Below, piece by piece: positions 55,483 through 63,544 of a DNA stretch of 63,866 nucleotides. Location of the stretch: the NCBI RefSeq assembly GCF_023256325.1, contig NZ_JAGDXI010000040.1:15938-79803 (forward strand). Direction: 5' to 3'. The position numbers and the translations under genes are program-made. Numbering within the stretch: position 1 is the stretch's first letter; each line of letters begins with the position of its first letter. The notes beneath the pieces were generated by a model. That model saw only the letters and a program-made list of their open reading frames with translations, did not search any database and was not told the DNA's origin. The DNA is from Caldisphaera sp. Lineage in GTDB: Archaea > Thermoproteota > Thermoprotei_A > Sulfolobales > Acidilobaceae.

Positions 55483-55545
55483 TAATAAAATGTTTTTAAT
55501 TATAAGCAAAATACTTAATTTGTTAATAAAATGTTTTTAATTATA
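55483..55545. repeat. 22-bp direct repeat in an AT-rich intergenic region
   Basis: TAATAAAATGTTTTTAATTA plus two bases (TA) occurs at 55483-55504 and 55524-55545, 41 bases apart. It lies between the small helical protein gene and the TFE-beta gene, both of which start outward from here. It may be regulatory or a local duplication. The 239-base interval contains no gene; a TATA box (AGATATAAATC, about 55618) serves TFE-beta. Confidence 0.6.
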
Positions 55546-55676
55546 TTTTTATGTTATATTAATAAAAAAGAGCTTTAAAAGATTAATTAATATATTATTA
55601 ATACACGAAATACTAAAGATATAAATCTTTTAGTCATCCTATATTTAGTGAGTAGTGTATCTAAAACCAGGCTAAT

Positions 55677-56111
55677 ATGACTGAGGTGCATGGTAGATTG
55701 CCGCGTAATTCAGATGAGGTAGAAAAAGCAGCATTGGAAACAATAAAGGATCATAAAGATGGTGTGTTGCAAAGCGAACTTTGGAAAATGATGGGATTAG
55801 ATAGCAGGGAAGGGTCTAGACTTGTTTTAAGATTAGCTAAGAAAGGTTTAATTAAAAGGGAACAAGTAATTGTTAATGGAAGGAGAACTTACAGGTTATT
55901 TATAACAGAAAAACCAATTGAATCAAAGCTATTAAACATCAGCCTATCCTCAATTTTGGACATACCATGTACAACATGTCCTCATATTGATGAATGCGGA
56001 TTGGGTGGATATTATGAACCGTCAACATGTCCATTAATGGAACTTTGGCTTAGAAAGGAAGTAAAGTTGTCAATTATAAGGAAAAAACAATTAATGCAGC
56101 AGGCAGAGTAG
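55677..56111 (+). CDS. TFE-beta (RPC34/39-like transcription factor subunit)
   Basis: The 144-residue protein has a winged helix at about residues 18-75 ('GVLQSELWKMMGLDSREGSR') followed by a Cys cluster 'CTTCPHIDECGLGGYYEPST' and one more Cys: C-x2-C-x5-C-x9-C near residues 98-117. This suits a 4Fe-4S centre. It is the architecture of crenarchaeal TFE-beta, which dimerises with TFE-alpha and helps promoter opening. It is followed 10 bases later by srp19 in the same direction. Confidence 0.8.
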   Translation: MTEVHGRLPRNSDEVEKAALETIKDHKDGVLQSELWKMMGLDSREGSRLVLRLAKKGLIKREQVIVNGRRTYRLFITEKPIESKLLNISLSSILDIPCTTCPHIDECGLGGYYEPSTCPLMELWLRKEVKLSIIRKKQLMQQAE

Positions 56112-56121
56112 GTTATGTTTC

Positions 56122-56412
56122 ATGCCAAAGGAAGATAAATTTGTAATTTGGCCTGCTTATTTAGATTCAAGCTTATCTAGAAATAATGGTAGAAAAATTC
56201 CAAAAAATAAAGCTGTAACAAAACCGAGCATCGAAGAAATTATAACAGTAACTAAAAAGTTGGGATTAAATCCAATAATTGAAGAAAAGAAATATCCTAA
56301 ATTATGGTATGAGCAAACTAGGAGGGTAATTATATTAAAAAAAGGTAGTAAAAGAAAAATTTTAAGTTTGATATCGGATGAAATAATAAAGATGAGACAA
56401 AAATCTAAGTAA
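56122..56412 (+). CDS. srp19: Signal recognition particle protein SRP19
   Basis: The 96-residue basic protein opens 'FVIWPAYLDSSLSRNNGRKI' and continues 'KLGLNPIIEEKKYPKLWYEQ' with a 'GRVIILKKG'-like strand, matching SRP19. It binds helices 6 and 8 of 7S RNA and organises SRP54 loading. Both the RNA (42.5-42.8 kb) and this protein are in the window. ATG 56122 is ten bases after the TFE-beta stop. Confidence 0.94.
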   Translation: MPKEDKFVIWPAYLDSSLSRNNGRKIPKNKAVTKPSIEEIITVTKKLGLNPIIEEKKYPKLWYEQTRRVIILKKGSKRKILSLISDEIIKMRQKSK

Positions 56413-56486
56413 TAATTATACAAGTCTATATAAACATATACTACTTAATATTTATTTAGAAAGTATTTACAGCTATGGGATAAGCT

Positions 56487-57662
56487 ATGAGTCATAGAGA
56501 GTGGCCTATGGATGAAAAACCTATACTAATATTTTGGGAGACTACCAAAGCATGTGGACTTGCATGTAAGCACTGTAGAGCTGAAGCCATAACAAAACCC
56601 CTACCAAATGAATTAAGCCACGAAGAAAGTATAAAACTAATTGATCAAATATCTGAATTTGGAAGACCTTCTCCCATATTGGTTTTATCGGGTGGAGATC
56701 CTTTAATGAGAAATGATATATGGGAGCTAATAGAATATGCGAAAGAGAAAGGAATTGTTACTGCTTTATCTCCAAGTGTTACCCCTCTATTAAATGATAA
56801 TACAATAGAGAAGATTTCAAAATATGGAGTATCTTCTGTTTCTATAAGCATTGATTCACCTTATAAAGAAATACATGATAAAATAAGGGGTATTCCTGGA
56901 ACATGGGACAGATCTATTGAAGTTGTTAGAAAAATGAATGAAAAAGGAATAAAAGTGCAAATAAATACGTCCGTTATGAAATCAACAGTTGAAGGACTTC
57001 CAGATATGGTTGATTTGTTAATAAATAAGTTGAATGTAAGAGTATGGGAAGTTTTTTATCTAATACCTGTTGGAAGAGGTAAATTTGATGAAGATTTGAC
57101 TAAGAATGAATGGGAAGATGTCTCATCTTTTTTATATGAGGCCAGTAAGTATAATATAACAATAAGGACTTCAGAAGGACCAATATTTAGAAGGGTTACC
57201 TGGCTTTATAAATCTCTAGAAAGAAAAGGTATAGATCATGAAAAAATAATAAAACATGGAAAACTCTATTACGATCTCGTTAGCAGATTAAGAGAGAAGT
57301 TAGGAAAACCAAAGAATGAAAGTAAGGCAGAAACTCATGGCACTAGAGATGGTAGGGGCATAGTATTTGTGTCTCATGATGGTTATGTATATCCAAGCGG
57401 CTTTCTACCATATCCAGCTGGAAATATAAAAACCAGAAGCATAATAGATATCTATAGAAATTCAGAGCTTTTCAAGAAATTGAGATCTTCTCAAATAAAA
57501 GGAAAATGCGGATTATGTGAATTCAAAAATATATGTGGGGGTAGCAGAGCAAGATCATTTGCTTATACTGGGGATCCATTAGATGAAGACCCATCATGTT
57601 TATACAACCCAGGGGATTACGAACAAATATTAAAAAATTATGGTTTAAGTTATGATACTTGA
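56487..57662 (+). CDS. ahbD: AhbD-like radical SAM heme synthase
   Basis: The 391-residue radical SAM/SPASM protein has C23-x3-C27-x2-C30 (KACGLACKHC) for the SAM cluster, 'SGGDPL' near 69, and a C-terminal Cys cluster 'CGLCEFKNICGG' with a later Cys for a second cluster. It resembles the AhbD/TIGR04053 group, which decarboxylates Fe-coproporphyrin III to heme b. It leads the operon with fused AhbAB, AhbC and SirC, which supports the role. A promoter-like TATTTATTTA is near 56450. Confidence 0.83.
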   Translation: MSHREWPMDEKPILIFWETTKACGLACKHCRAEAITKPLPNELSHEESIKLIDQISEFGRPSPILVLSGGDPLMRNDIWELIEYAKEKGIVTALSPSVTPLLNDNTIEKISKYGVSSVSISIDSPYKEIHDKIRGIPGTWDRSIEVVRKMNEKGIKVQINTSVMKSTVEGLPDMVDLLINKLNVRVWEVFYLIPVGRGKFDEDLTKNEWEDVSSFLYEASKYNITIRTSEGPIFRRVTWLYKSLERKGIDHEKIIKHGKLYYDLVSRLREKLGKPKNESKAETHGTRDGRGIVFVSHDGYVYPSGFLPYPAGNIKTRSIIDIYRNSELFKKLRSSQIKGKCGLCEFKNICGGSRARSFAYTGDPLDEDPSCLYNPGDYEQILKNYGLSYDT

Positions 57663-57672
57663 GGGTGATGTT

Positions 57673-58635
57673 ATGGATCAAATTGATAAAGAGATCTTAA
57701 TGGAATTGCAATATGATTTCCCATTGCATGCTAGACCATATGATGATATAGCCAATAAAGTAGGAATAGGGTTACAAGATTTATTAGAAAGAATAAACAA
57801 TTTAAAAAAAGATGGTATAATAAAGAGAATTGGCTTCTACTATAATTTTAGGGCTCAAGGTAATGAGGCAGCTTTAATAGCTTTTGAAGCGGGCGAAAAT
57901 TACAAAAAATTAGCTGAAATAGCTATGAAGGATCCACTCGTTACTCATAGTTATTTAAGGAGTCACCCGATTTACAATGTTTGGATAGTTGCTAAGAGAG
58001 CTAGCAACGAAGAATTGATTAATTTAGCGGAAAGAATGACCAAAGAGTCTAATTCAAAATCTTATGTTGTTTTACTTTCTAAAAGAACCTATAAATTAAG
58101 TGTTAAGTATGATATTATAAACGGAGTCTCTAAGGCTGGAAAATACGCATTATTACCTGAACATCCTCCACTATTGAAAGATTTAGGCATTGATAAGGAT
58201 TTTCCATTATCTATAAGAAGTATTCCTATAAATGAAAAGCCTTATGATTTTGTTTTAAAGAAATATGATTTAAAGGAAGAAGAGCTTGAATATATAATAA
58301 AGAAGTTATTAGAAAAGGGTGTTTTAGCTGACCCTGGGGCTGCTTTGGATGGAGAAAAACTCGGATTTAAGGAAAATGGTATGGTAGTTATGGAACCTAA
58401 TGGTAATGAAGAATTAATATGTGAATGTGCAGCATCAATGAGTTTTTCAACACATGTTGTCTTAAGACAATCAATACCAGAGGGAAAATGGAAACATGTA
58501 AGCTATGCTATGGTTCATGCTACAGAAAAAAAGAAAATAGAAGATATGGCTAAAACTCTCAAGGAAAAATGTAATCCGAGAGACCTCATGATTATATACA
58601 GTTTAGCTGACTTAAAACCGGGTGTAGTTAGATGA
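57673..58635 (+). CDS. ahbAB: Fused siroheme decarboxylase AhbA-AhbB
   Basis: The 320-residue protein contains two AsnC/Lrp-like halves. The N-terminal one ('DQIDKEILMELQYDFPLHAR', residues 3-22; later 'RIGFYYNFRAQGN') resembles AhbA/NirD. The C-terminal one ('VLADPGAALDGEKLGFKENG' and 'VVLRQSIPEGKWKHVSYAMV') resembles AhbB/NirL. These subunits are usually separate and decarboxylate siroheme to 12,18-didecarboxysiroheme. It may look like a transcription regulator, but the context argues for an enzyme. ATG 57673 follows GGGTGAT; ATG 57652 inside ahbD is the longer alternative. Confidence 0.84.
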   Translation: MDQIDKEILMELQYDFPLHARPYDDIANKVGIGLQDLLERINNLKKDGIIKRIGFYYNFRAQGNEAALIAFEAGENYKKLAEIAMKDPLVTHSYLRSHPIYNVWIVAKRASNEELINLAERMTKESNSKSYVVLLSKRTYKLSVKYDIINGVSKAGKYALLPEHPPLLKDLGIDKDFPLSIRSIPINEKPYDFVLKKYDLKEEELEYIIKKLLEKGVLADPGAALDGEKLGFKENGMVVMEPNGNEELICECAASMSFSTHVVLRQSIPEGKWKHVSYAMVHATEKKKIEDMAKTLKEKCNPRDLMIIYSLADLKPGVVR

Positions 58636-59825
58636 TTCCTATAAGTGTTATGGTAACTGGCGAAGGTACAGTATCTTCAAAAATTAAAGGGCATTATAAT
58701 AAAGAAAAGCCTTCTAGTTTTTCCAATGAGCTAAGACCAGTTGTTTTCTGGAATATAACTTATAAGTGTAACTTAAATTGTGTGCATTGTTATATAGATG
58801 CATCGTCAAAAAGCACAAGAGAAGAATTAGGTAGAGAAAAATTAATTGAGATAGCGAATGAAATATTAAAAATGGAAATTCCATTAGTAATTTTTACAGG
58901 AGGAGAACCCTTATATAGGAAAGAGTTCTGGGAATTATCAGAAATATTGTCTCACAGGAAAAGACCTAAGCTTGGTTTAAGCAGTAACGGAACATTGATA
59001 ACTGAAGAAAATGCAAAGAGATTAAAAGAACTCGGCTATGATTATATTGGCATATCACTTGACAGCATATATCCAGAATATCATGATAAATTTAGAGGTT
59101 ATGAAGGTGCATTTTCGTTAACAATGAAAGGTATTGAAAACTCAATTAAATATGGTATAGATGTAGGAATAAGAACTACCATAACAAAATATAATATTTC
59201 AGAAATACCAAGGATGATAGATTTTGCAGCAAAAATCAACGCCAAAAGAGTATCATTATATTTGTTAGATACGATAGGTCGTGCAGTTAATATAGTTTCG
59301 GATTTACCTACAAATGATCAATTAATTGAATTGGCAAAAGAACTTATTGAAAAAGCAAAGGAATATAAAACAAAATTAGAAATCCAACTAGTTAGAGGAA
59401 ACTTTATTGGAATATATATTGCAGACAGAATTGCAAATAATAAAGAGGATTTTCTCAAATATCTAAAAATGATAGAAGCCCAAGGTGATTGTGGAAGGAA
59501 AACAATCAGTATATACCCTGATGGAACTGTTAGACCATGTCAATTTATTGAGGATTATATAATAGGTGATCTGAAAAAACAAAGCTTAAAAGAAATCCTT
59601 AGCCTAAACAATAAAACTCTTGAAAAATTTGTTAATTTATCGGAAAACTTAAGAGGAGAAAGATGTTCTTCTTGTTTATTTAAAAAGATATGTGGAGGGG
59701 GCAGTAGAGGCAGAGCTAAAATTGTTAATAAAGATTTCTGGGGAGACGATCCTTTATGCTTTTTGGATTATAATGAAATAGAAAAAAGGTGGAATTTAGA
59801 TGGCACACATACCTTTATATATTGA
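58632..59825 (+). CDS. ahbC: AhbC radical SAM protein
   Basis: The 397-residue protein has RPVVFWNITYKCNLNCVHCY, with C46-x3-C50-x2-C53, then 'FTGGEPLYR' near 95 and a C-terminal SPASM Cys set ('CSSCLFKKICGGGSRG'). It resembles AhbC/NirJ, which removes acetate side chains from didecarboxysiroheme to form Fe-coproporphyrin III. ATGA overlaps the stop of ahbAB, so translation is coupled. The SirC start overlaps its 3' end by 26 bases. Confidence 0.85.
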   Translation: MIPISVMVTGEGTVSSKIKGHYNKEKPSSFSNELRPVVFWNITYKCNLNCVHCYIDASSKSTREELGREKLIEIANEILKMEIPLVIFTGGEPLYRKEFWELSEILSHRKRPKLGLSSNGTLITEENAKRLKELGYDYIGISLDSIYPEYHDKFRGYEGAFSLTMKGIENSIKYGIDVGIRTTITKYNISEIPRMIDFAAKINAKRVSLYLLDTIGRAVNIVSDLPTNDQLIELAKELIEKAKEYKTKLEIQLVRGNFIGIYIADRIANNKEDFLKYLKMIEAQGDCGRKTISIYPDGTVRPCQFIEDYIIGDLKKQSLKEILSLNNKTLEKFVNLSENLRGERCSSCLFKKICGGGSRGRAKIVNKDFWGDDPLCFLDYNEIEKRWNLDGTHTFIY

Positions 59826-60468
59826 TTTTTCAGGTTTAAATGTATTAGTAATAGGAGGAGGAAAAGTAGGATATAGAAGAGCCAAGACTTTTTTAGATGA
59901 GGGAGCAAATGTTACCATTGTGGCTTCTTATTTTAGTGAAGAAATAAATGACATAAAAAATAATAGCAAAGTCAAATTAATAAATCTTGAGATAAGAAAT
60001 TCAAAAGATATAGAGAAATTAATTGATGAGAATGATTTGATAGTAATAGCCACAAACAACTATGAAATAAATAATGAAATCTACGAGTTAGCTAAGCAAA
60101 AGAGGAAGCTAATTAATAATGCTACAGAAGCTTCAAAAGGTAATGTTATTGTCCCATTTAGGAAAAAAATCTACGATTATTTGGAAGTTGCTGTTACCAG
60201 CTTAGGTTATACTGGTATAGCAGCTAGAAGAAGTCTAGAAAAAATAGAGAAATGCTTAATAAATGACATAGAGATCAAAACGCTATATGATTCTATGAAG
60301 GAATTGAAAAAGTATTTAAAAGAAAATATTAGTGATTCCAAAATAAGATATAATTTATATTTTGAAGTAGAAAAAGATGAAATTTATGAAAAATATGTTA
60401 AAGAGGGTAATATAAAAAAAGCATTGGAAAGAGCTAAGGAAATTGCGAATCAATACATTAAAGGTTAG
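59800..60468 (+). CDS. sirC: Precorrin-2 dehydrogenase / sirohydrochlorin ferrochelatase (SirC type)
   Basis: The 222-residue protein begins 'PLYIDFSGLNVLVIGGGKVG', a Rossmann NAD-binding motif at about residues 5-24, and continues 'IVATNNYEIN' and 'RSLEKIEKCLIND', as in CysG-N/Met8/SirC. It oxidises precorrin-2 to sirohydrochlorin and may insert iron. This supplies siroheme, the substrate of AhbAB encoded upstream. ATG 59800 has AGGTGG seven bases upstream. Confidence 0.9.
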   Translation: MAHIPLYIDFSGLNVLVIGGGKVGYRRAKTFLDEGANVTIVASYFSEEINDIKNNSKVKLINLEIRNSKDIEKLIDENDLIVIATNNYEINNEIYELAKQKRKLINNATEASKGNVIVPFRKKIYDYLEVAVTSLGYTGIAARRSLEKIEKCLINDIEIKTLYDSMKELKKYLKENISDSKIRYNLYFEVEKDEIYEKYVKEGNIKKALERAKEIANQYIKG

Positions 60469-60503
60469 TAAAGCTTTAAAATTTTATTAGCAAACTAAAT
60501 TTT

Positions 60504-60547
60504 TGGCATAATACCGAAAGGGTGCCAGGGCCTAGAGGTCCTATTTT
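60504..60547 (+). other. Structured GC-rich segment upstream of tRNA-Arg
   Basis: TGGCA (60504-60508) can pair with TGCCA (60523-60527) around a CC-GAAA-GG tetraloop stem. Then GGGCC-TAGA-GGTCC (60528-60541) forms a second stem followed by TATTTT. GGTCC is also complementary to the first bases of tRNA-Arg (GGACC). It may end the heme operon, process the tRNA leader or mark a former integration. No RNA family recognised. Confidence 0.35.
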
Positions 60548-60625
60548 GGACCCGTGGCTCAGCCAGGATAGAGCGTCGGCCCCCTAAGCCGAATGTCGGG
60601 GGTTCAAATCCCCCCGGGTCCGCCA
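60548..60625 (+). tRNA. tRNA-Arg (anticodon CCT)
   Basis: GGACCCG pairs with CGGGTCC as acceptor stem; the D arm contains GGCTCAGCCAGGATAGAGC. The anticodon stem TCGGC/GCCGA encloses CCCCTAA with anticodon CCT. The T arm is GGGGGTTCAAATCCCCC. The 3' CCA is encoded. There is no intron. The integrase gene begins 75 bases downstream, so the 3' half is the likely attachment site of an integrated element. Confidence 0.97.
60601..60625 (+). mobile_element. Putative attL within the 3' end of tRNA-Arg
   Basis: Archaeal tyrosine integrases next to a tRNA normally recombine within the T-arm and acceptor 3' strand. The integrase gene directly follows in the same direction. No second copy of the tRNA 3' end is seen to position 63866, so attR must lie beyond the window if the element is intact. 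Exact limits are unknown. Confidence 0.45.
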
Positions 60626-60667
60626 CAAATCATAAATTTCATATAAGCTCATAAGCTCTACTTTTCA

Positions 60668-60680
60668 GATTCATATAAAC
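60668..60680 (+). promoter_or_regulatory. TATA box of the integrase gene
   Basis: A TTCATATAAACT element is centred about 25 bases before the integrase ATG at 60700, suggesting a leaderless message. A second TTCATATAA lies near 60636, so the promoter may be duplicated. Confidence 0.4.
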
Positions 60681-60699
60681 TGGTTATGGTTCCCGATTT

Positions 60700-61719
60700 A
60701 TGAGAGGACTGGGAACAGGAGTTGTAAAAAACGAATCTATAGACTATTCCTTGGCTTTAAATATACTTGCTTTAGCTTCTAAAGATGAATATTTGAGGAA
60801 TGCCATTCTTAACTTCGTTGTTAAGGAATATAAGGAAGAGTTGAGGAAGATGCTCGGCATAAGTTTGTCAAACGTAAAGATGGAGTGGAGTGGGGACTTT
60901 GAAAACTTCCTTTCTGAAAGGAAGAAGAGGAAGAAGGTGAAAAACATCGAGACGCTAAATTACTACAAAGGCCTTTTTGACAAACACTTGAAGGGCAAGG
61001 AACTTAGCGAAGAATTGGTTGAATATGTTGTAAACAACAAAAATAAATGGTTGAGAAATGTCTTCAGGCATTACATACAGTACCTTTATATGAAGAGGAA
61101 GATAAGCCCTGAAACATTTGGCTGGATAATGGAGGCGGTTCCTTCAAGAGGCTATAAGCTCAGCGTTAGGCCTTATCAAATAAATATTGAAGACGTTAAA
61201 AGAACCCTTGATTTTTTAAGGGAAAATCATGAAGTCTATTACATGATATACAGGATTATGCTTGAGTCAGGGATAAGGAAGGAGCACGCAATAATGCTTA
61301 TTGAGAACTGGAATCCAGACGAGGAAGTTGAAATCGATGAAATGGTAACAAAGAGGCTAGTAAAGTTTTCGGAATTTTCTAGATACTACATAGGCTTAAG
61401 GGAAGGGAATAAGCCATGCGATTGGGTATATTTTAGCAACAATACCTTAAAATTAATAGAAAATATCTCTCCTAGAAACATAAACAAAGACCAAGTAACA
61501 AGGTATGCAAAGAGAAACAACTTAATTTTACCTAAGTACATGAGGAAAGTATCGTGGAGGCTTCTTATAGAGGCAATGCCTAGGGAAGTTGCTAGATTTA
61601 TACAGTCAAGGTTTGGAGAGCTAAAAATAAGCGAGGCCAGATATGAAGACCTCTTATCTGAGGCAGATAAATACTATACAAGATATCTTGAATTATTAAA
61701 AAACAAGGTTGAGATTTAA
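60700..61719 (+). CDS. Archaeal tyrosine recombinase (integrase)
   Basis: The 339-residue protein matches crenarchaeal SSV/pNOB8-type integrases. The catalytic Arg is probably R193 in LESGIRKEHA, and 'KYMRKVSWRLL' supplies Lys/Arg. The C-terminal 'MPREVARFIQSR' and 'SEARYEDLLSEADKYY' hold the H/R-x-x-R and tyrosine region (Tyr315 or Tyr325/326). The gene is intact at both ends and not split, which is like pNOB8-type insertion. Codons look richer in G+C (AGG, AAG, GAG) than in neighbours, suggesting transfer. Its target is the adjacent tRNA-Arg. Confidence 0.85.
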   Translation: MRGLGTGVVKNESIDYSLALNILALASKDEYLRNAILNFVVKEYKEELRKMLGISLSNVKMEWSGDFENFLSERKKRKKVKNIETLNYYKGLFDKHLKGKELSEELVEYVVNNKNKWLRNVFRHYIQYLYMKRKISPETFGWIMEAVPSRGYKLSVRPYQINIEDVKRTLDFLRENHEVYYMIYRIMLESGIRKEHAIMLIENWNPDEEVEIDEMVTKRLVKFSEFSRYYIGLREGNKPCDWVYFSNNTLKLIENISPRNINKDQVTRYAKRNNLILPKYMRKVSWRLLIEAMPREVARFIQSRFGELKISEARYEDLLSEADKYYTRYLELLKNKVEI

Positions 61720-62068
61720 TCAGCCAAAATATTATAAATTATTCATTAAAGAATCTTAATATTTTACTTTTAAATATTCCTCATGCTGTTAAAGCAGACT
61801 CGCAGTCTCTTTAGGCTTCTCATTGAAAATAGAAATTGGTAATATATCTATATTATATCTAAAAACATATTTTTATTATTAAAGCAGCTTTAAGTAATTT
61901 GTATGAAATATTTGATTTATATCAATTTATGAGACAATAGAATTCAGAATAAAAATAGTAAAATTTTTATCTTTATTATTGGTTTATTAATGAAATTCTC
62001 AAAATTTCATTAAGTAATAATTTTATTACCAAAAAGAATAAATATAGCTGTTTATTAAAAACATATAA
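61720..62068. other. 349-bp non-coding interval inside the integrated element
   Basis: No gene is visible. It contains a GC-richer island (about 61784-61830) with AGACT-CGC-AGTCT (61796-61808), an 11-bp inverted repeat at 61987-62013, and AT-rich sequence. The promoter of the following GHKL ATPase gene (ATAAATATAG, about 62040) is at its right end. Confidence 0.5.
61987..62013. promoter_or_regulatory. 11-bp inverted repeat upstream of the GHKL ATPase gene
   Basis: TTAATGAAATT and AATTTCATTAA are perfect arms with a five-base spacer, lying about 25 bases upstream of the TATA-like element near 62040. Its position suits an operator or activator site controlling the downstream gene. Confidence 0.4.
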
Positions 62069-63544
62069 ATGGGATCAAATTTGCAATTAGCTGAACCTGC
62101 ATATTGTAATAATCCATCACCATCTTATGATGTTGTTTGCAATATAATGAACCAGTGGCTATCTCAATCATCGCAAAAAAATTTGGTAGGAAAAACTAAA
62201 AATGTGATTGAAGAAACTGCTAAGAATTCTGTTAGAATTATGTATAAAAATGTATTTGTAGACCCTGATCAATTCATATTGGAATTCCTTCAAAATGCTG
62301 AGGATGCTAGATTTGAGTTATGCAATAATAAGCAAGAGTTATGCAATGAAAATGGCTTATTCAGGATAAGGATTTTTAAAGATAAGATTATAATAGAAAA
62401 TAATGGTAAAAATCTAGATAGAGATGACATTATTAGCTTGTGTACGGTTAGTCCAAGAAAGAAACCATCAATTGGCTATAAAGGTTTTATAGGAATCGGA
62501 TGGAAGTCAGTTTTTAAAATATCGCATCATATAGATATAGCTTCTAAATCGCTAGATGGAAGTTACTTTGTTTCATTTCAATTTTCTAAAGATGCATGGA
62601 ATAATCCTTATTTGAGAGAAATAATAAATAAATTTAATCTTAAACCAGATGAGGTTGCTTGGGAACTTACTCCAATTCCTACATCAATGCCAGAGGATCT
62701 AGATAAAGGATGGACTAGATTTACTATATTCATAGAAGAGGAAACAGCTAAACAGCTCAGTAAAATTGTAAATGAAAAGCTAAGAGGTCATATGTTCCTA
62801 TTTCTTAAATACATAAATAGAATAGAAATTGAAGATAATATAAATGATGTGAAAAAAATTATAGAGTGGAATCATGAAAAAGAGCCTGAAAAACTCAATA
62901 ATATCAATATATACAAGTACAAGATATCTGAAAAAGCTCAACCTATTAATAGTAATAATTCAAATAAATTGGATGAAACCATTGGAAGATATATAATGTT
63001 TTCAAAAGAAATAGATGTGCCTGATTATATAAAGAACGATAATGAAACAAAAAATTCTAATAGGGAAGATGTTGAAAAAAGAGAAGTTTCAATTGCATTT
63101 GAGCTTGATACAAATAAAAATGAGATTAGGAAATTCAATAGTTCTCAATTGTTAGGTGTTTATTCTTTCATGCCATTAGATGAAGTTAAAAGCGGTCTAT
63201 ACTTTTTAATACAAGCGGATTTTATTATACAAGCAGGAAGGAAGACTATTAATTACAACGCTAAATGGAATAAGTGGCTCATGGAAGAAATAGCAGATCT
63301 ATTAAATGATTCTATTTCATATCTTAAAGAGAACTACACTAAGTCATATCCCACTATATTAGATTATGATGAAGATATAAGTCAAGAAATGAAATTACTT
63401 CTTAACGATACAGTATGGAAGACTATTAAGGAAATTTATGGCCCGCCATCAAAATTAAGTGTTCTTGATAACTATGAAATTAGGGATTCATTTGATGAAG
63501 TTTTCAAACCAGAAGATGAATTTATATATGAAAAAACTAATTAA
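62069..63544 (+). CDS. Sacsin/NO VEIN-like GHKL (HSP90-type) ATPase, probably frameshifted
   Basis: This 491-residue open frame has a GHKL ATP-binding fold in the sacsin/NOV style. The N box is LEFLQNAEDA at residues 71-80, NNGKNLD at 111-117 stands for the G1 box, and GYKGFIGIGWKSVFKI at 136-151 is the Gly-rich lid. Prokaryotic homologues occur in defence islands with large C-terminal effector parts. Here the frame stops shortly after A6 (63531-63536), while the +1 frame continues open to the window end, so the real protein may be longer. The ATG lies about 25 bases after a TATA element (leaderless). Confidence 0.75.
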   Translation: MGSNLQLAEPAYCNNPSPSYDVVCNIMNQWLSQSSQKNLVGKTKNVIEETAKNSVRIMYKNVFVDPDQFILEFLQNAEDARFELCNNKQELCNENGLFRIRIFKDKIIIENNGKNLDRDDIISLCTVSPRKKPSIGYKGFIGIGWKSVFKISHHIDIASKSLDGSYFVSFQFSKDAWNNPYLREIINKFNLKPDEVAWELTPIPTSMPEDLDKGWTRFTIFIEEETAKQLSKIVNEKLRGHMFLFLKYINRIEIEDNINDVKKIIEWNHEKEPEKLNNINIYKYKISEKAQPINSNNSNKLDETIGRYIMFSKEIDVPDYIKNDNETKNSNREDVEKREVSIAFELDTNKNEIRKFNSSQLLGVYSFMPLDEVKSGLYFLIQADFIIQAGRKTINYNAKWNKWLMEEIADLLNDSISYLKENYTKSYPTILDYDEDISQEMKLLLNDTVWKTIKEIYGPPSKLSVLDNYEIRDSFDEVFKPEDEFIYEKTN

